Assembly: GCF_001612965.1 (NCBI RefSeq)
Contig: NZ_BDBL01000015.1
Span: 1 to 64,000 of the forward strand
Direction of reading: 5' to 3'
Length of the DNA stretch: 64,000 nt
From: Nocardia kruczakiae NBRC 101016
GTDB taxonomy: Bacteria > Actinomycetota > Actinomycetes > Mycobacteriales > Mycobacteriaceae
Shown in pieces: positions 56,918-64,000 of the stretch. Position 1 is the stretch's first letter. Every line of letters starts with the position of its first letter. The position numbers and the translations under genes were made by a program. The notes beneath the pieces are model-generated. The model ran no database searches. It saw nothing but the letters and a program-made list of their open reading frames with translations, and was not told the DNA's origin.

Positions 56918-57235
56918 GTGAACACACATTCGACTGCGTTGGCACCGAATGCTCCGGCACGGGGATGGTCGGAACTGGCCGATGTCGACTTGCTGCGCAC
57001 CCTCGTCGAAACCGAACGCCGGCGACGACGATTGGGTGCGGCCATGGTCGCGGCCGTTGCCGAGGCCGAGCGCCGCGGCCTCGCCGCCGACACCGGCTAC
57101 CGCGATACAGCAGAGCTATTGAGCGATCTACTGCGGATCAGCGCTTCCGAGGCGCGTCGGCGAATCGAATACGCCGCCCCGCGAGCCCGCTCCCGCGCCA
57201 GAAAGGCGTGGCGGGCGATGGCAGCGGCAGGCTGA
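56918..57235 (+). pseudogene. truncated DUF222 / 13E12-repeat family gene
   Basis: 105 aa. SELADVDLLRTLVETERRRR, AMVAAVAEAERRGLAADTGY and LLSDLLRISASEARRRIEYA match the N-terminal part of DUF222 (13E12 REP) proteins. Normal members are 400-500 aa and end in an HNH nuclease domain. Here the frame stops at 57235, followed at once by the convergent monooxygenase, so the nuclease half is missing. The family is under LexA control in mycobacteria, which fits the SOS box upstream. It may still give a short protein. Confidence 0.75.
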
Positions 57236-57250
57236 GCCGAGCCAGGGCGG

Positions 57251-58615
57251 CTAGGCTCCGGCCCGCACAACTCGCCCACGCGCCGCCGGTTCCAGGGTCG
57301 CCGGACCCAAACCGAGGTGATCGCGCAGCGTCGTCCCGGTGTAGTCGGTGCGGAACAGGCCGCGGCGCTGTAGTTCCGGCACCACCAGGTCGACGAAATC
57401 GTTGAAGGTGCCCGGCGCCTGCGCGGCGGACAGGATGTAACCGTCGGCCTCGCCGCCGTGGAACCCCTCCTCGATCTGATCGGCGATCTGTTCGGGCGTG
57501 CCGACGAACTGCGGCAGCAGCACCCCCTGCGCGTACAGCCGGCCGATATCGCGCAGCGTCAGGTTGTCGCGGACGCTGAGCCGGCGAGCCACATCGAACA
57601 AACCCTGCGTGCCCGGGACCACCACGTCTTCGATCGGTGCGTCGAGGTCGTAGCGCGAGAAGTCGTGGTCGGTGTGCACCGACAGCGTGATGAGCCCGGA
57701 GACCGGATCGGCGAGTTCGTTGTGGAAGGCCTGCTTCTCCCGGGCGATCGACTCGGTCTCCCCCACGAACGGCACGAACGACGGGAAGATCTTCAGGTCG
57801 TCCGGATTGCGGCCGAAGTCGGAGGCACGCGATTTCAGATCGTCGTAGTAGGCGCGCCGGCCCTCCGGAGTCGGGTCGATCTCGAAGACGGCCTCGGCCC
57901 AGCGCGCGGCGAAATCCTTACCGACAGAAGAGGATCCGGCCTGGATGATCACCGGCCGGCTCTGCGGCGAATGCGGCACGGTCAGCGGCCCGCGCGTCTT
58001 GAACCAGGTTCCGGCATGGTCGACCACGTGTACCTTGTCCGGGTCGGCGAAGACCCCGGACGCCTTGTCCCGCACGAGCGCATCGGGCTCCCAGCTGCCC
58101 CACAGGCGGTATGCCACCTCGAGGAATTCCTGCGCCCGGTCGTAGCGTTCGTCGTGGCCCAGATGGTTGTCGAGACCGAAGTTCTGCGCCTCCGCCTGAT
58201 TGAGCGAGGTGACCACATTCCAGGCCGCGCGCCCACCCGAGAGGTGATCCAGTGTGCCGAAGATCCGCGCCACCTCGTACGGGTGAAAGTAGGTGGTGGA
58301 CTTGGTGATCGCGAGCCCGATCCGGTCGGTCACATTCGCCAGCCCGGCCGCCACCAGCGCCGGATCGATCGTGGCCGAAGCCTGGGTGCCGCTGCGCAAC
58401 GGCACCCGGATGTCGTCGCCGTAGCGCACCGGCGTCGCCAGCAGATCGGCGAAGAACAGGAAGTCGAATTTGCCGCGCTCCAGCGTCTGCGCCACCCGGC
58501 GGTAGTAGCCGGGCGCCAGATAATCGGTCTCCGAGCCGGGATGCCGCCACGCCGCATGCGAATGGGTGACATGGGACGCGATCAGGAATCCGGCCAGATG
58601 CAATGCGCGAGACAT
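57251..58615 (-). CDS. NtaA/SnaA/DszA-type flavin monooxygenase
   Basis: 454 aa, a typical size. ALHLAGFLIASHVTHSHAAW, GKFDFLFFADLLATPVRY, LDHLSGGRAAWNVVTSLNQA then NFG, and YDRAQEFLEVAYRLWGSWEP are the class signatures. It works with reduced FMN supplied by a separate reductase to oxidise sulfur, nitrogen or C-H sites. Related enzymes desulfurise dibenzothiophene or open nitrilotriacetate; the substrate here is unknown. ATG 58615 preferred over 58633 because the family begins MSRxLHL; the ribosome site is weak. Confidence 0.87.
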   Translation of the reverse strand: MSRALHLAGFLIASHVTHSHAAWRHPGSETDYLAPGYYRRVAQTLERGKFDFLFFADLLATPVRYGDDIRVPLRSGTQASATIDPALVAAGLANVTDRIGLAITKSTTYFHPYEVARIFGTLDHLSGGRAAWNVVTSLNQAEAQNFGLDNHLGHDERYDRAQEFLEVAYRLWGSWEPDALVRDKASGVFADPDKVHVVDHAGTWFKTRGPLTVPHSPQSRPVIIQAGSSSVGKDFAARWAEAVFEIDPTPEGRRAYYDDLKSRASDFGRNPDDLKIFPSFVPFVGETESIAREKQAFHNELADPVSGLITLSVHTDHDFSRYDLDAPIEDVVVPGTQGLFDVARRLSVRDNLTLRDIGRLYAQGVLLPQFVGTPEQIADQIEEGFHGGEADGYILSAAQAPGTFNDFVDLVVPELQRRGLFRTDYTGTTLRDHLGLGPATLEPAARGRVVRAGA

Positions 58616-58836
58616 GAGCCCAGCTTCGGCCACGCGGGCGGCGCGGTCACCGGTTGCAATCAGCGTGATCCACGTTCACCGGCAGTCCGCTTCCGACCCC
58701 CGGACTGCCGTGACGGCGTCGCCGTCTGCGCCGGAACACGTGACCGTATTCACAGGGGACGGCCGCAGCGGTGGCCCGCTACCGTGGTCCGAGGGTGTGG
58801 CCCGCGAAACGACCGCGTACGAGCCGGAGGTGACGA

Positions 58837-60048
58837 ATGACCAGCGGAACAGCAGCCGTCGAACTCGCGACGCTGACCGCGGCCGGGGATGTGCGGACGG
58901 CGGGAGATATCTTCCGTACCGCGATGGTCGGCCTGCCGCCGTTGCCGGACGGCGCCGACGGACTGGTGGAGCCGGGGCGCACGCTCGGGGCGCGGTTGGA
59001 CGGGCAGTTGGTCGGGGCGGTCGACTCCTATACGAGTTGGCTGGTGGCGCCCGGCGGGCAGCGTCTTCCGCATGCGGCCGTCACGCACGTCGGTGTGCTG
59101 CCGACCCACACTCGCCGGGGTGTGGTGAGTGCCTTGGTGCGGCGTCAGCTGGCCGATATCGCCGAGCGCGGTGAGGTGGTCGCGAGTCTGCGCGCCACCC
59201 AGGGCGGCATCTACGAGCGGTTCGGGTACGGGGTGGCGAGTTCGTACGCGACGCTCGAGGTGGATCGACGGCAGGCCCGGTTGCGCGACACCGTCGACGC
59301 GGGCGGGCCGGTGCGATATCCCGATGCCGAGAACCGGTGGGAGACGCTCGCGAAAGTCTATGCGGCCGCAGATATTTCGTGGAACGGCGCGATCGACCGG
59401 CCGCCGTATTGGTGGCGGTTCCAGGAGTTGGTCGCCGGCAACGCCGGTTGGACGGTGGTGCACGGCGAGCCCGGTGCCGAGGACGGATTCCTGCGCTATC
59501 GCCCTTCGGACAGCGCGGGCTGGCCGCGCAATCCGCAGCGCACGGTCGTCGTCGACGACTGGGTGGCGACGACGCCCGCGGCCTATCGCGGACTGCTGGG
59601 ACACCTGCTCACCCACGACATCGTGGACCGGATCGTGATCACCTTCGCACCGCTCGACAGTCCGCTGCGGCACCTGTTCACCGACGAGCGGGTGGTCTCC
59701 GTCGCCGGCGTGCACGACGAGACCTGGCTGCGGCTCGTGGACGTCGCGACGGCGCTGGAACGCCGAAGCTACCGCGAGGCACCGGCAGTGGTCCTCGCGG
59801 TGACCGACGACCTCCTGCCCGCCAACACCGGCTCCTACCGCATCGCCGCCGACGCCGTCACCCGCGTCGACGCGCCCGCCGATCTCACCACCGACGTGGC
59901 CGCTCTCGCCGCGGTGTACCTCGGCGGATCCACCTGGCGGCAGCTCGCCCTGGCCGGGCGGGTGCGCGAAAACCGCAGCGGCGCAATCGAAGACGCGGAC
60001 AACCTGTTCACCACCACCTCGGCCCCTTTCGCCGGCACCTATTTCTGA
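58837..60048 (+). CDS. Eis-like GNAT N-acetyltransferase
   Basis: 403 aa, the size of mycobacterial Eis. First GNAT domain with acetyl-CoA loop VTHVGVLPTHTRRGVVSALV (82-101), then ATQGGIYERFGYGVASSYA, a second degenerate GNAT region, and a sterol-carrier-like C-terminal domain ending at the invariant Phe that serves as the catalytic carboxylate. Eis enzymes acetylate several amines of aminoglycosides and of protein lysines. ATG 58837 follows GGAGGTGACGA. Not necessarily the true eis orthologue. Confidence 0.87.
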   Translation: MTSGTAAVELATLTAAGDVRTAGDIFRTAMVGLPPLPDGADGLVEPGRTLGARLDGQLVGAVDSYTSWLVAPGGQRLPHAAVTHVGVLPTHTRRGVVSALVRRQLADIAERGEVVASLRATQGGIYERFGYGVASSYATLEVDRRQARLRDTVDAGGPVRYPDAENRWETLAKVYAAADISWNGAIDRPPYWWRFQELVAGNAGWTVVHGEPGAEDGFLRYRPSDSAGWPRNPQRTVVVDDWVATTPAAYRGLLGHLLTHDIVDRIVITFAPLDSPLRHLFTDERVVSVAGVHDETWLRLVDVATALERRSYREAPAVVLAVTDDLLPANTGSYRIAADAVTRVDAPADLTTDVAALAAVYLGGSTWRQLALAGRVRENRSGAIEDADNLFTTTSAPFAGTYF

Positions 60049-60235
60049 ACCCGGCGCGACGACCCACGTCAGCGCCGGGCCACCGGTGGGGACGAGGCGG
60101 TCGCGACGCGGCGGAGTCGACCGGATGCTCGACCCAGCGGCTGGATCGCTCCGCACCGCTGCCGCACCGGAAGCGCCGCAGCACGCTAACATAACGCTTG
60201 TACGGTTTAGCACCTCCGGCGATGGGACGCAGCCC

Positions 60236-61006
60236 ATGTGGGATCCCGAGAAATACCGCAGTTTCGGCGACCATCGTTCGCGACCGTTCTTCGAACTCCT
60301 GGCGCGCATCGACGCCGAGAAACCGCGCCGGGTGGTCGACCTGGGGTGCGGGCCCGGACAGCTCACCGGTGTGCTGGCTCGGAGGTGGCCGCAGGCGCGG
60401 ATCGACGCGTTCGATTCCTCACCCGAAATGGTCGCGGCAGCAAGAGAATCCGGTATCGACGCCGAAGTGCGCTCCGCCGAGGAGTGGCGGCCCGCACCCG
60501 ATACCGATGTCGTGGTGACCAATGCGGTGCTGCAGTGGGTGCCGACGCACACCGCGCTGCTACCGCAGTGGGTCGCGGCCCTGCCGTCCGGGGCCTGGCT
60601 GGCGTTGCAGGTGCCGGGCAACTTCGACGCACCCTCCCATATCGCCATCCGCGAACTCGCCGCGCGTGCGGAATGGCGGCCGCGCCTGGAATCGAGCGGC
60701 ATCCTGCAACCGCGCGACGTCCTCGATCCGAGCGGCTACGCGACGCTGCTCACGGCGGCCGGATGCACGGTCGACGCCTGGGAGACCACCTATCTGCAGC
60801 GGCTGACCGGCAACGATCCGGTCCTCGAATGGGTGACCGGAACCGCCCTGCGCCCAGTCCGAAGCGCGCTCGACGACGAAGCATGGGCGGAATTCACCGC
60901 CCAGCTCGCCCCGCTCCTGAGCGCCGCCTACCCGCAACGCGCGGACGGAACGACGTGGTTGCCGTTCCGGCGGATCTTCGCCGTGGCGCACAAGTCCGGC
61001 GACTAG
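60236..61006 (+). CDS. tam: trans-aconitate 2-methyltransferase-like
   Basis: 256 aa. MWDPEKYRSFGDHRSRPFFE is the Tam N-terminus. SAM-binding VVDLGCGPGQLTGVLARRWP (33-52) follows, then IDAFDSSPEMVAAARE and VVTNAVLQWVPTHTALLPQW. LALQVPGNFDAPSH and the end FRRIFAVAHK agree with the family. It methylates trans-aconitate, a by-product that inhibits aconitase. ATG 60236 has only a weak ribosome site (GGGACGC). Isolated from other metabolic genes. Confidence 0.87.
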   Translation: MWDPEKYRSFGDHRSRPFFELLARIDAEKPRRVVDLGCGPGQLTGVLARRWPQARIDAFDSSPEMVAAARESGIDAEVRSAEEWRPAPDTDVVVTNAVLQWVPTHTALLPQWVAALPSGAWLALQVPGNFDAPSHIAIRELAARAEWRPRLESSGILQPRDVLDPSGYATLLTAAGCTVDAWETTYLQRLTGNDPVLEWVTGTALRPVRSALDDEAWAEFTAQLAPLLSAAYPQRADGTTWLPFRRIFAVAHKSGD

Positions 61007-61015
61007 GTTCTGTGT

Positions 61016-61027
61016 CGAAGTGAGGTG
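61016..61027 (+). repeat. IS-end-like 12-bp repeat (copy 1)
   Basis: GGTTCTGTGTCG, one mismatch from the repeats at 61882 and 62429. It follows the tam stop at once and may mark an old insertion-sequence end. Confidence 0.4.
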
Positions 61028-61113
61028 AGGGTGGCAATGGCTCCGCAATATAATCGGGGCCGACTCCGATTGACGTCGCGCCGCCCTGGTCGCCGCAGGA
61101 AAGCGGGTTGCAT

Positions 61114-61677
61114 TCAGCGTCGGACGCGATAACGAATATGCGTAGCGGCAGGCGTATTGATCACCTCGACGATGTCGAGTTCGATTTCCGACGGCAACGT
61201 GTCGAACAAGCGACGTCCACGACCGAGCAACACGGGAATCACATGGACTTGCAGTTCGTCGAGCACCCCCGCTGCCAACGCCTCGCGCACAGTGTATGCG
61301 CCGCCGCGTATCTGCACATTCCGCTCCCCAGCAGCAGCTTTCGCCTGTGCCATCGCGCTTTCGATGCCGTCTTGCACATAGGTCACCAGCGGATAACCCC
61401 AGCGAGCGGCCGGTGCAGGCGGGCGATGGCTGGGTACGAAGATCGGTTGGCCGTTGTGATCGCCACCCCAGTGGTCCATCAGCTCCGCGGTCCGCCGGCC
61501 CGACAACACCGCACCCGCGGCGTTCCACTCCTCCTGGAATTGGACGAGCGGCCCGGACGCATCGGTGTCTGCGGCCCACAGATGCAATCGCTCACCGTCC
61601 TCACCGCCGAGGAAGTCATCGGAATCCGCGATATACCCGTCGAGCGACATCGACATATCAAGCACTGATACAGACAT
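61114..61677 (-). CDS. dihydrofolate-reductase-like (RibD C-terminal) protein
   Basis: 187 aa. VLDMSMSLDGYIADSDDFLG, AVLSGRRTAELMDHWGGDHN, NVQIRGGAYTVREALAAGVL and LQVHVIPVLLGRGRRLFDTL give the RibD_C pattern, including a proper GGAYTV nucleotide loop. A presumed NADPH reductase. ATG 61677 with GAAAGAG 8 nt upstream. The third member of the family in this window. It is flanked on both sides by IS-end-like repeats. Confidence 0.85.
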   Translation of the reverse strand: MSVSVLDMSMSLDGYIADSDDFLGGEDGERLHLWAADTDASGPLVQFQEEWNAAGAVLSGRRTAELMDHWGGDHNGQPIFVPSHRPPAPAARWGYPLVTYVQDGIESAMAQAKAAAGERNVQIRGGAYTVREALAAGVLDELQVHVIPVLLGRGRRLFDTLPSEIELDIVEVINTPAATHIRYRVRR

Positions 61678-61881
61678 AGTTGACTCTTTCGCAGGTGTCG
61701 GGAGTGAGCTTCCTACCCGATCGGACGACGGCGGGCCGCGAAATTCATCGCTGACTCGCCACAGGTTCCTAGCGCCTCATCGAGCGCCTCTGCGACAACG
61801 CATCCCGCACCGAGCTCGTCGAGCTACACGGTGCCCGCCGTCGACCCGGCCCAGGACTTCGTCCGGCTCTACGGCGCCTAG

Positions 61882-61893
61882 GTTCTGTCTCGA
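61882..61893 (+). repeat. IS-end-like 12-bp repeat (copy 2)
   Basis: GGTTCTGTCTCG, the exact inverted complement of 62429-62440. The two enclose the EthD gene. The 20 codons before it (ending TAG 61880) read like a protein C-terminus (VDPAQDFVRLYGA), possibly another gene remnant. Confidence 0.5.
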
Positions 61894-61905
61894 TGTACGT
61901 CGTGG

Positions 61906-62241
61906 CTATGCCTCGTCGAGCTGGAGGACCATGCTGCGGATGGTCGCATAGCGGCTGAGATGTTCGCGCACATCGGCGGCGCACTGCCGCCCGAGCTCGG
62001 ATTCGAACGCCGCGACGAGGGCGGTCATGTCATCCCAATCCAGCATTCCCACGATGTAGTACGGCTCGCCGACTACGGGCTTCACGTCGCGGCTGACGGT
62101 GTAACGACGCAGGCCCGGCAGCTTGTTGGCGAGCGGGATATGTACATCCCAATAGTGGTGTTCGAATGCCTCGATGTCGGAAGGGGTTTCGTACATGACC
62201 AGGAATCGGGCCGCAGGCTTGGGCGGCGTCGGTGCGCTCAT
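61906..62241 (-). CDS. EthD-family protein
   Basis: 111 aa. RFLVMYETPSDIEAFEHHYW, DVHIPLANKLPGLRRYTVSR and EPYYIVGMLDWDDMTALVAA are the EthD dimeric alpha-beta barrel pattern. Members occur next to P450s or oxygenases of ether and polyketide breakdown, often as accessory proteins; none is adjacent here. ATG 62241 follows GAGGAGACCGACCG; the frame to 62361 is not needed. It lies inside a pair of inverted IS-end-like repeats. Confidence 0.83.
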   Translation of the reverse strand: MSAPTPPKPAARFLVMYETPSDIEAFEHHYWDVHIPLANKLPGLRRYTVSRDVKPVVGEPYYIVGMLDWDDMTALVAAFESELGRQCAADVREHLSRYATIRSMVLQLDEA

Positions 62242-62428
62242 CGGTCGGTCTCCTCGGGTGCTGATGGTCCGGCCGCGTTGTTCGACCGGCTCCACAGTTC
62301 CGACGAACGACACCCCACCGGATCGACAGCTCGGCATCGAATTGTGAAACCGGTTTCCCACAGAGTGCGGGCGGTTCCAGCCTCGCCCCCTTACGCATCG
62401 ATCAGGTCCGCTCCCCTATGGCTCAGTG

Positions 62429-62440
62429 CGAGACAGAACC
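62429..62440 (-). repeat. IS-end-like 12-bp repeat (copy 3)
   Basis: CGAGACAGAACC, exact inverse of the repeat at 61882. It lies 27 bp beyond the transposase stop at 62467, where the terminal inverted repeat of an IS5-family element would be expected. Confidence 0.55.
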
Positions 62441-62466
62441 CAGGTCGTGTCTCCCAGTGATTTGAG

Positions 62467-62604
62467 CTATTCGACGATGAGAGCCAGTGTGAATCCGGCG
62501 CGGTAGGTCAGGGCGAGCTTGTCGTAGCGAGTCGCGACTGCGCGCCGGTGTTCGGCCTTGTGGAATGCGCGCTCGGCCACGGTGCGTCGTTTGTATTCGA
62601 CCTT
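62467..62604 (-). pseudogene. 3' remnant of IS5-family transposase
   Basis: Reading on the minus strand, the frame gives VEYKRRTVAERAFHKAEHRR then AVATRYDKLALTYRAGFTLA and ends LIVE with TAG at 62467. YKRRxxxER and RYDKLALTYRA are the C-terminal signature of IS5-group DDE transposases, the ER being the region of the last catalytic Glu. Everything upstream of the Glu is missing, so the element is dead. Confidence 0.8.
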
Positions 62605-62608
62605 GTCG

Positions 62609-62710
62609 ATGGCGAGCTACGTCCTGGCCCAGGTGTACCGTATCGACAACGGAAAGCTCGTCGAGCATTGGGAGTATCCGGAGCCGGCCTTTTACCACGC
62701 GTGGCGATGA
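62609..62710 (+). pseudogene. 3' remnant of SnoaL/NTF2-like gene
   Basis: 33 codons: SYVLAQVYRIDNGKLVEHWE then YPEPAFYHAWR and a stop. The IYRxxNGKxVEHWD pattern is the C-terminal strand pair of SnoaL-like (NTF2-fold) proteins, which are normally 120-150 aa. The fragment begins exactly where the IS remnant ends, so the insertion or a later deletion removed the rest. Confidence 0.6.
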
Positions 62711-62830
62711 GGTCGACTCAGATCTGTTGGGCGGCGCTGCGATTCGCAGGGTCGGCAGACTCCGGACACCTGACCAAGCGCTACGCCCCTAGTGGAGAAG
62801 TATCCGGGCCCCCGACGTGAGCGAGGTGAA

Positions 62831-63766
62831 ATGAAAATGTACCGGCGTCAGCGTTGGACGGCTGACGCGATACCGGATCAATCGGGGCGCACTGTCGTTG
62901 TGACAGGCGCTAATTCGGGTATCGGGTACGAGATCGCCGCTGCTCTTGCGCGTCGCGGAGCCCGCACGGTGCTCGCCGTGCGAGACATCGGCGCGGGAGC
63001 CGAAGCTGCCGCCAGAATCGCCGACTCTCAACTCGGCGCTACCGTCAGCGTGCAGCAGCTCGATCTCGCATCCATGCGATCTGTCAGATCCGCGGCCGCC
63101 GAACTGCGCGCAAGCTACCCCCGCATCGACCTGTTGATCAACAACGCGGGGCTGGTCGCGTTTACGAAGGGATCCACCGAGGAGGGCTTCGAACTCCACT
63201 TCGGCGTGTGTCACCTCGGACACTTCGCGCTGACAGGCTTGCTCTTGGATGTTCTGATGAACACACCCGGAGCCCGAATCGTGACCGTGAGCAGTTTCGG
63301 CCACCGCATGGCTGGTGACGGCATCGACTTCGCCGACCCACACTGGCAACGGCGTCCCTACAAGTGGGTACACGCCTACGGCCAGGCCAAGCTCGCCAAC
63401 CTGCTCTTCACATACGAACTCCAACGTCGGCTGGCTGCGGCCTCAGGTACGAACGCCATCGCCGTGGCAGCGCACCCGGGCACGACGAAGACACACCTCG
63501 TCAGAGACGCCCCGATATCCATACGGCTGCAGAACAGACTGCTCGGCAGCTTGCGTCAAGGCGCTGCGATGGGAGCACTGCCGATATTGCGCGCCGCAAC
63601 GGACCCCGCAGTTGCAGGCGGCCAATACTTCGGTCCCGGAGGACTGGGCGAACTACGAGGCCATCCCCGGATCGTCAGCTCGTCTGCCACCTCCCACAAT
63701 GTCCTGCTTCAGCGCAGATTATGGGAGATGTCCGAGGACCTCACCGGTGTTCGGTATTCCGTATGA
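62831..63766 (+). CDS. short-chain dehydrogenase (retinol-dehydrogenase-like)
   Basis: 311 aa. Cofactor loop VVVTGANSGIGYEIAAALAR (about 23-42), NNAG (about 103-106), catalytic Ser in IVTVSSFGHRM and the pair YGQAK (Tyr/Lys, about 184-188). The WTADAIPDQSGR start and FGVCHLGHFALTGLLLDVL are as in actinomycete RDH-type enzymes. A classical NAD(P)-dependent oxidoreductase with unknown alcohol/ketone substrate. ATG 62831 follows GAGGTGAA; the frame upstream to 62792 is not supported. Codon use is slightly less GC-rich than in the first 50 kb. Confidence 0.87.
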   Translation: MKMYRRQRWTADAIPDQSGRTVVVTGANSGIGYEIAAALARRGARTVLAVRDIGAGAEAAARIADSQLGATVSVQQLDLASMRSVRSAAAELRASYPRIDLLINNAGLVAFTKGSTEEGFELHFGVCHLGHFALTGLLLDVLMNTPGARIVTVSSFGHRMAGDGIDFADPHWQRRPYKWVHAYGQAKLANLLFTYELQRRLAAASGTNAIAVAAHPGTTKTHLVRDAPISIRLQNRLLGSLRQGAAMGALPILRAATDPAVAGGQYFGPGGLGELRGHPRIVSSSATSHNVLLQRRLWEMSEDLTGVRYSV

Positions 63767-63769
63767 CCA

Positions 63770-64000
63770 CTACGTCAGGTAGCGGCGCACCGCGTCGACT
63801 GCGCGCCGGCCGCTCTCGGCGGCGGATTCCATGGTGGAGGGCAGTTCGGTGCGCGTCCAGTCACCGGCGAGGAACAGACCCCGCACCGGGGTGGTCTGGT
63901 CCAAGCGCAGGGATTCGAAGCCGGGGTGCGCCGAGAAGGTGGCCTGCGGTTGGTGAATCACCTTGGTGCGCAACACTGTCGCGGTGCGCGCCTCGGGGTA
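63770..64000 (-). CDS. FAD-dependent amine-oxidase-type enzyme, 3' end (partial)
   Basis: The last 76 codons are in the window, and the frame is open past the edge. HQPQATFSAHPGFESLRL, then GLFLAGDWTRTELPSTMESA and AESGRRAVDAV are the C-terminal FAD-binding signature of the HpnE/phytoene-desaturase-like group (hydroxysqualene dehydroxylase or carotenoid desaturase). The GDWT and STMESA motifs favour HpnE. Its stop lies 3 bp from the convergent SDR stop. Confidence 0.75.
   Translation of the reverse strand, partial: YPEARTATVLRTKVIHQPQATFSAHPGFESLRLDQTTPVRGLFLAGDWTRTELPSTMESAAESGRRAVDAVRRYLT

Overview
The window reads as a chromosomal segment of a high-GC, mycolate-type actinomycete, most likely Nocardia or a close relative in the Mycobacteriales. 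This rests on uniformly GC-rich coding, many GTG starts, several leaderless promoters, three antigen-85-type mycolyltransferase/esterase paralogues, a GpgS-type glucosyl-3-phosphoglycerate synthase, a PapA-like condensation-domain acyltransferase, F420/LLM/Ddn-type oxidoreductases, an Eis-like acetyltransferase, a LexA box of mycobacterial type, and the DUF5753 regulator / DUF397 / SAM-methyltransferase families typical of actinomycetes. No rRNA, tRNA or CRISPR array is visible.

Layout. 0-6 kb: a phosphotransferase, a thioesterase-like protein, then a regulatory module (XRE/DUF5753 regulator, DUF397 protein, SAM-dependent methyltransferase, two small orphan proteins) carrying three copies of one 18-bp dyad; two of the copies sit at the -35 position of clear promoters. 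6-13 kb: TetR, a lipoprotein with an HNH-like motif, an amino-acid permease, an MFS-MarR pair with a leaderless promoter inside a large dyad, a universal stress protein, a DoxX-like protein with thirteen 11-residue repeats, and a hydrolase/TetR divergent pair. 14-20 kb: neutral ceramidase behind a GH3 beta-glucosidase (a plausible glucosylceramide degradation pair), then Ddn-like/TetR.

20-26 kb: a probable glycolipid assembly cluster, with an OafA-type acyltransferase convergent to a tightly packed PapA-like acyltransferase, membrane glycosyltransferase and GpgS operon. 26-33 kb: an Ag85-like esterase, IclR regulator, secreted proteins, and a BlaI/M56-peptidase pair. 33-45 kb: WYL regulator, hydrolases, an oxidoreductase remnant, an ArsR-SRPBCC/reductase operon, a head-to-head pair of Ag85-like genes, AI-2E exporter family, PucR regulator, reductase and Ohr. 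45-52.5 kb: Baeyer-Villiger-type monooxygenase, second SAM methyltransferase, Gfo/Idh oxidoreductase, MFS pump with a repetitive tail and its TetR, and an atypical SDR.

52.7-55.3 kb is accessory in character: two paralogous resolvase-fold proteins without the catalytic serine motif, an orphan, and a divergent XRE/DUF5753-DUF397 pair. 55-64 kb holds DUF4870, two LLM flavin enzymes, a LexA-boxed DUF222 fragment, Eis-like and Tam-like enzymes, and a decayed IS5-family zone next to a SnoaL-like remnant. The window ends inside an FAD-dependent amine-oxidase-type gene.

How the genes relate: many enzymes or pumps sit divergent to, or in operon with, their own regulator, with dyad operators visible between them. 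Envelope lipid, sugar and acyl chemistry is the strongest recurring theme.
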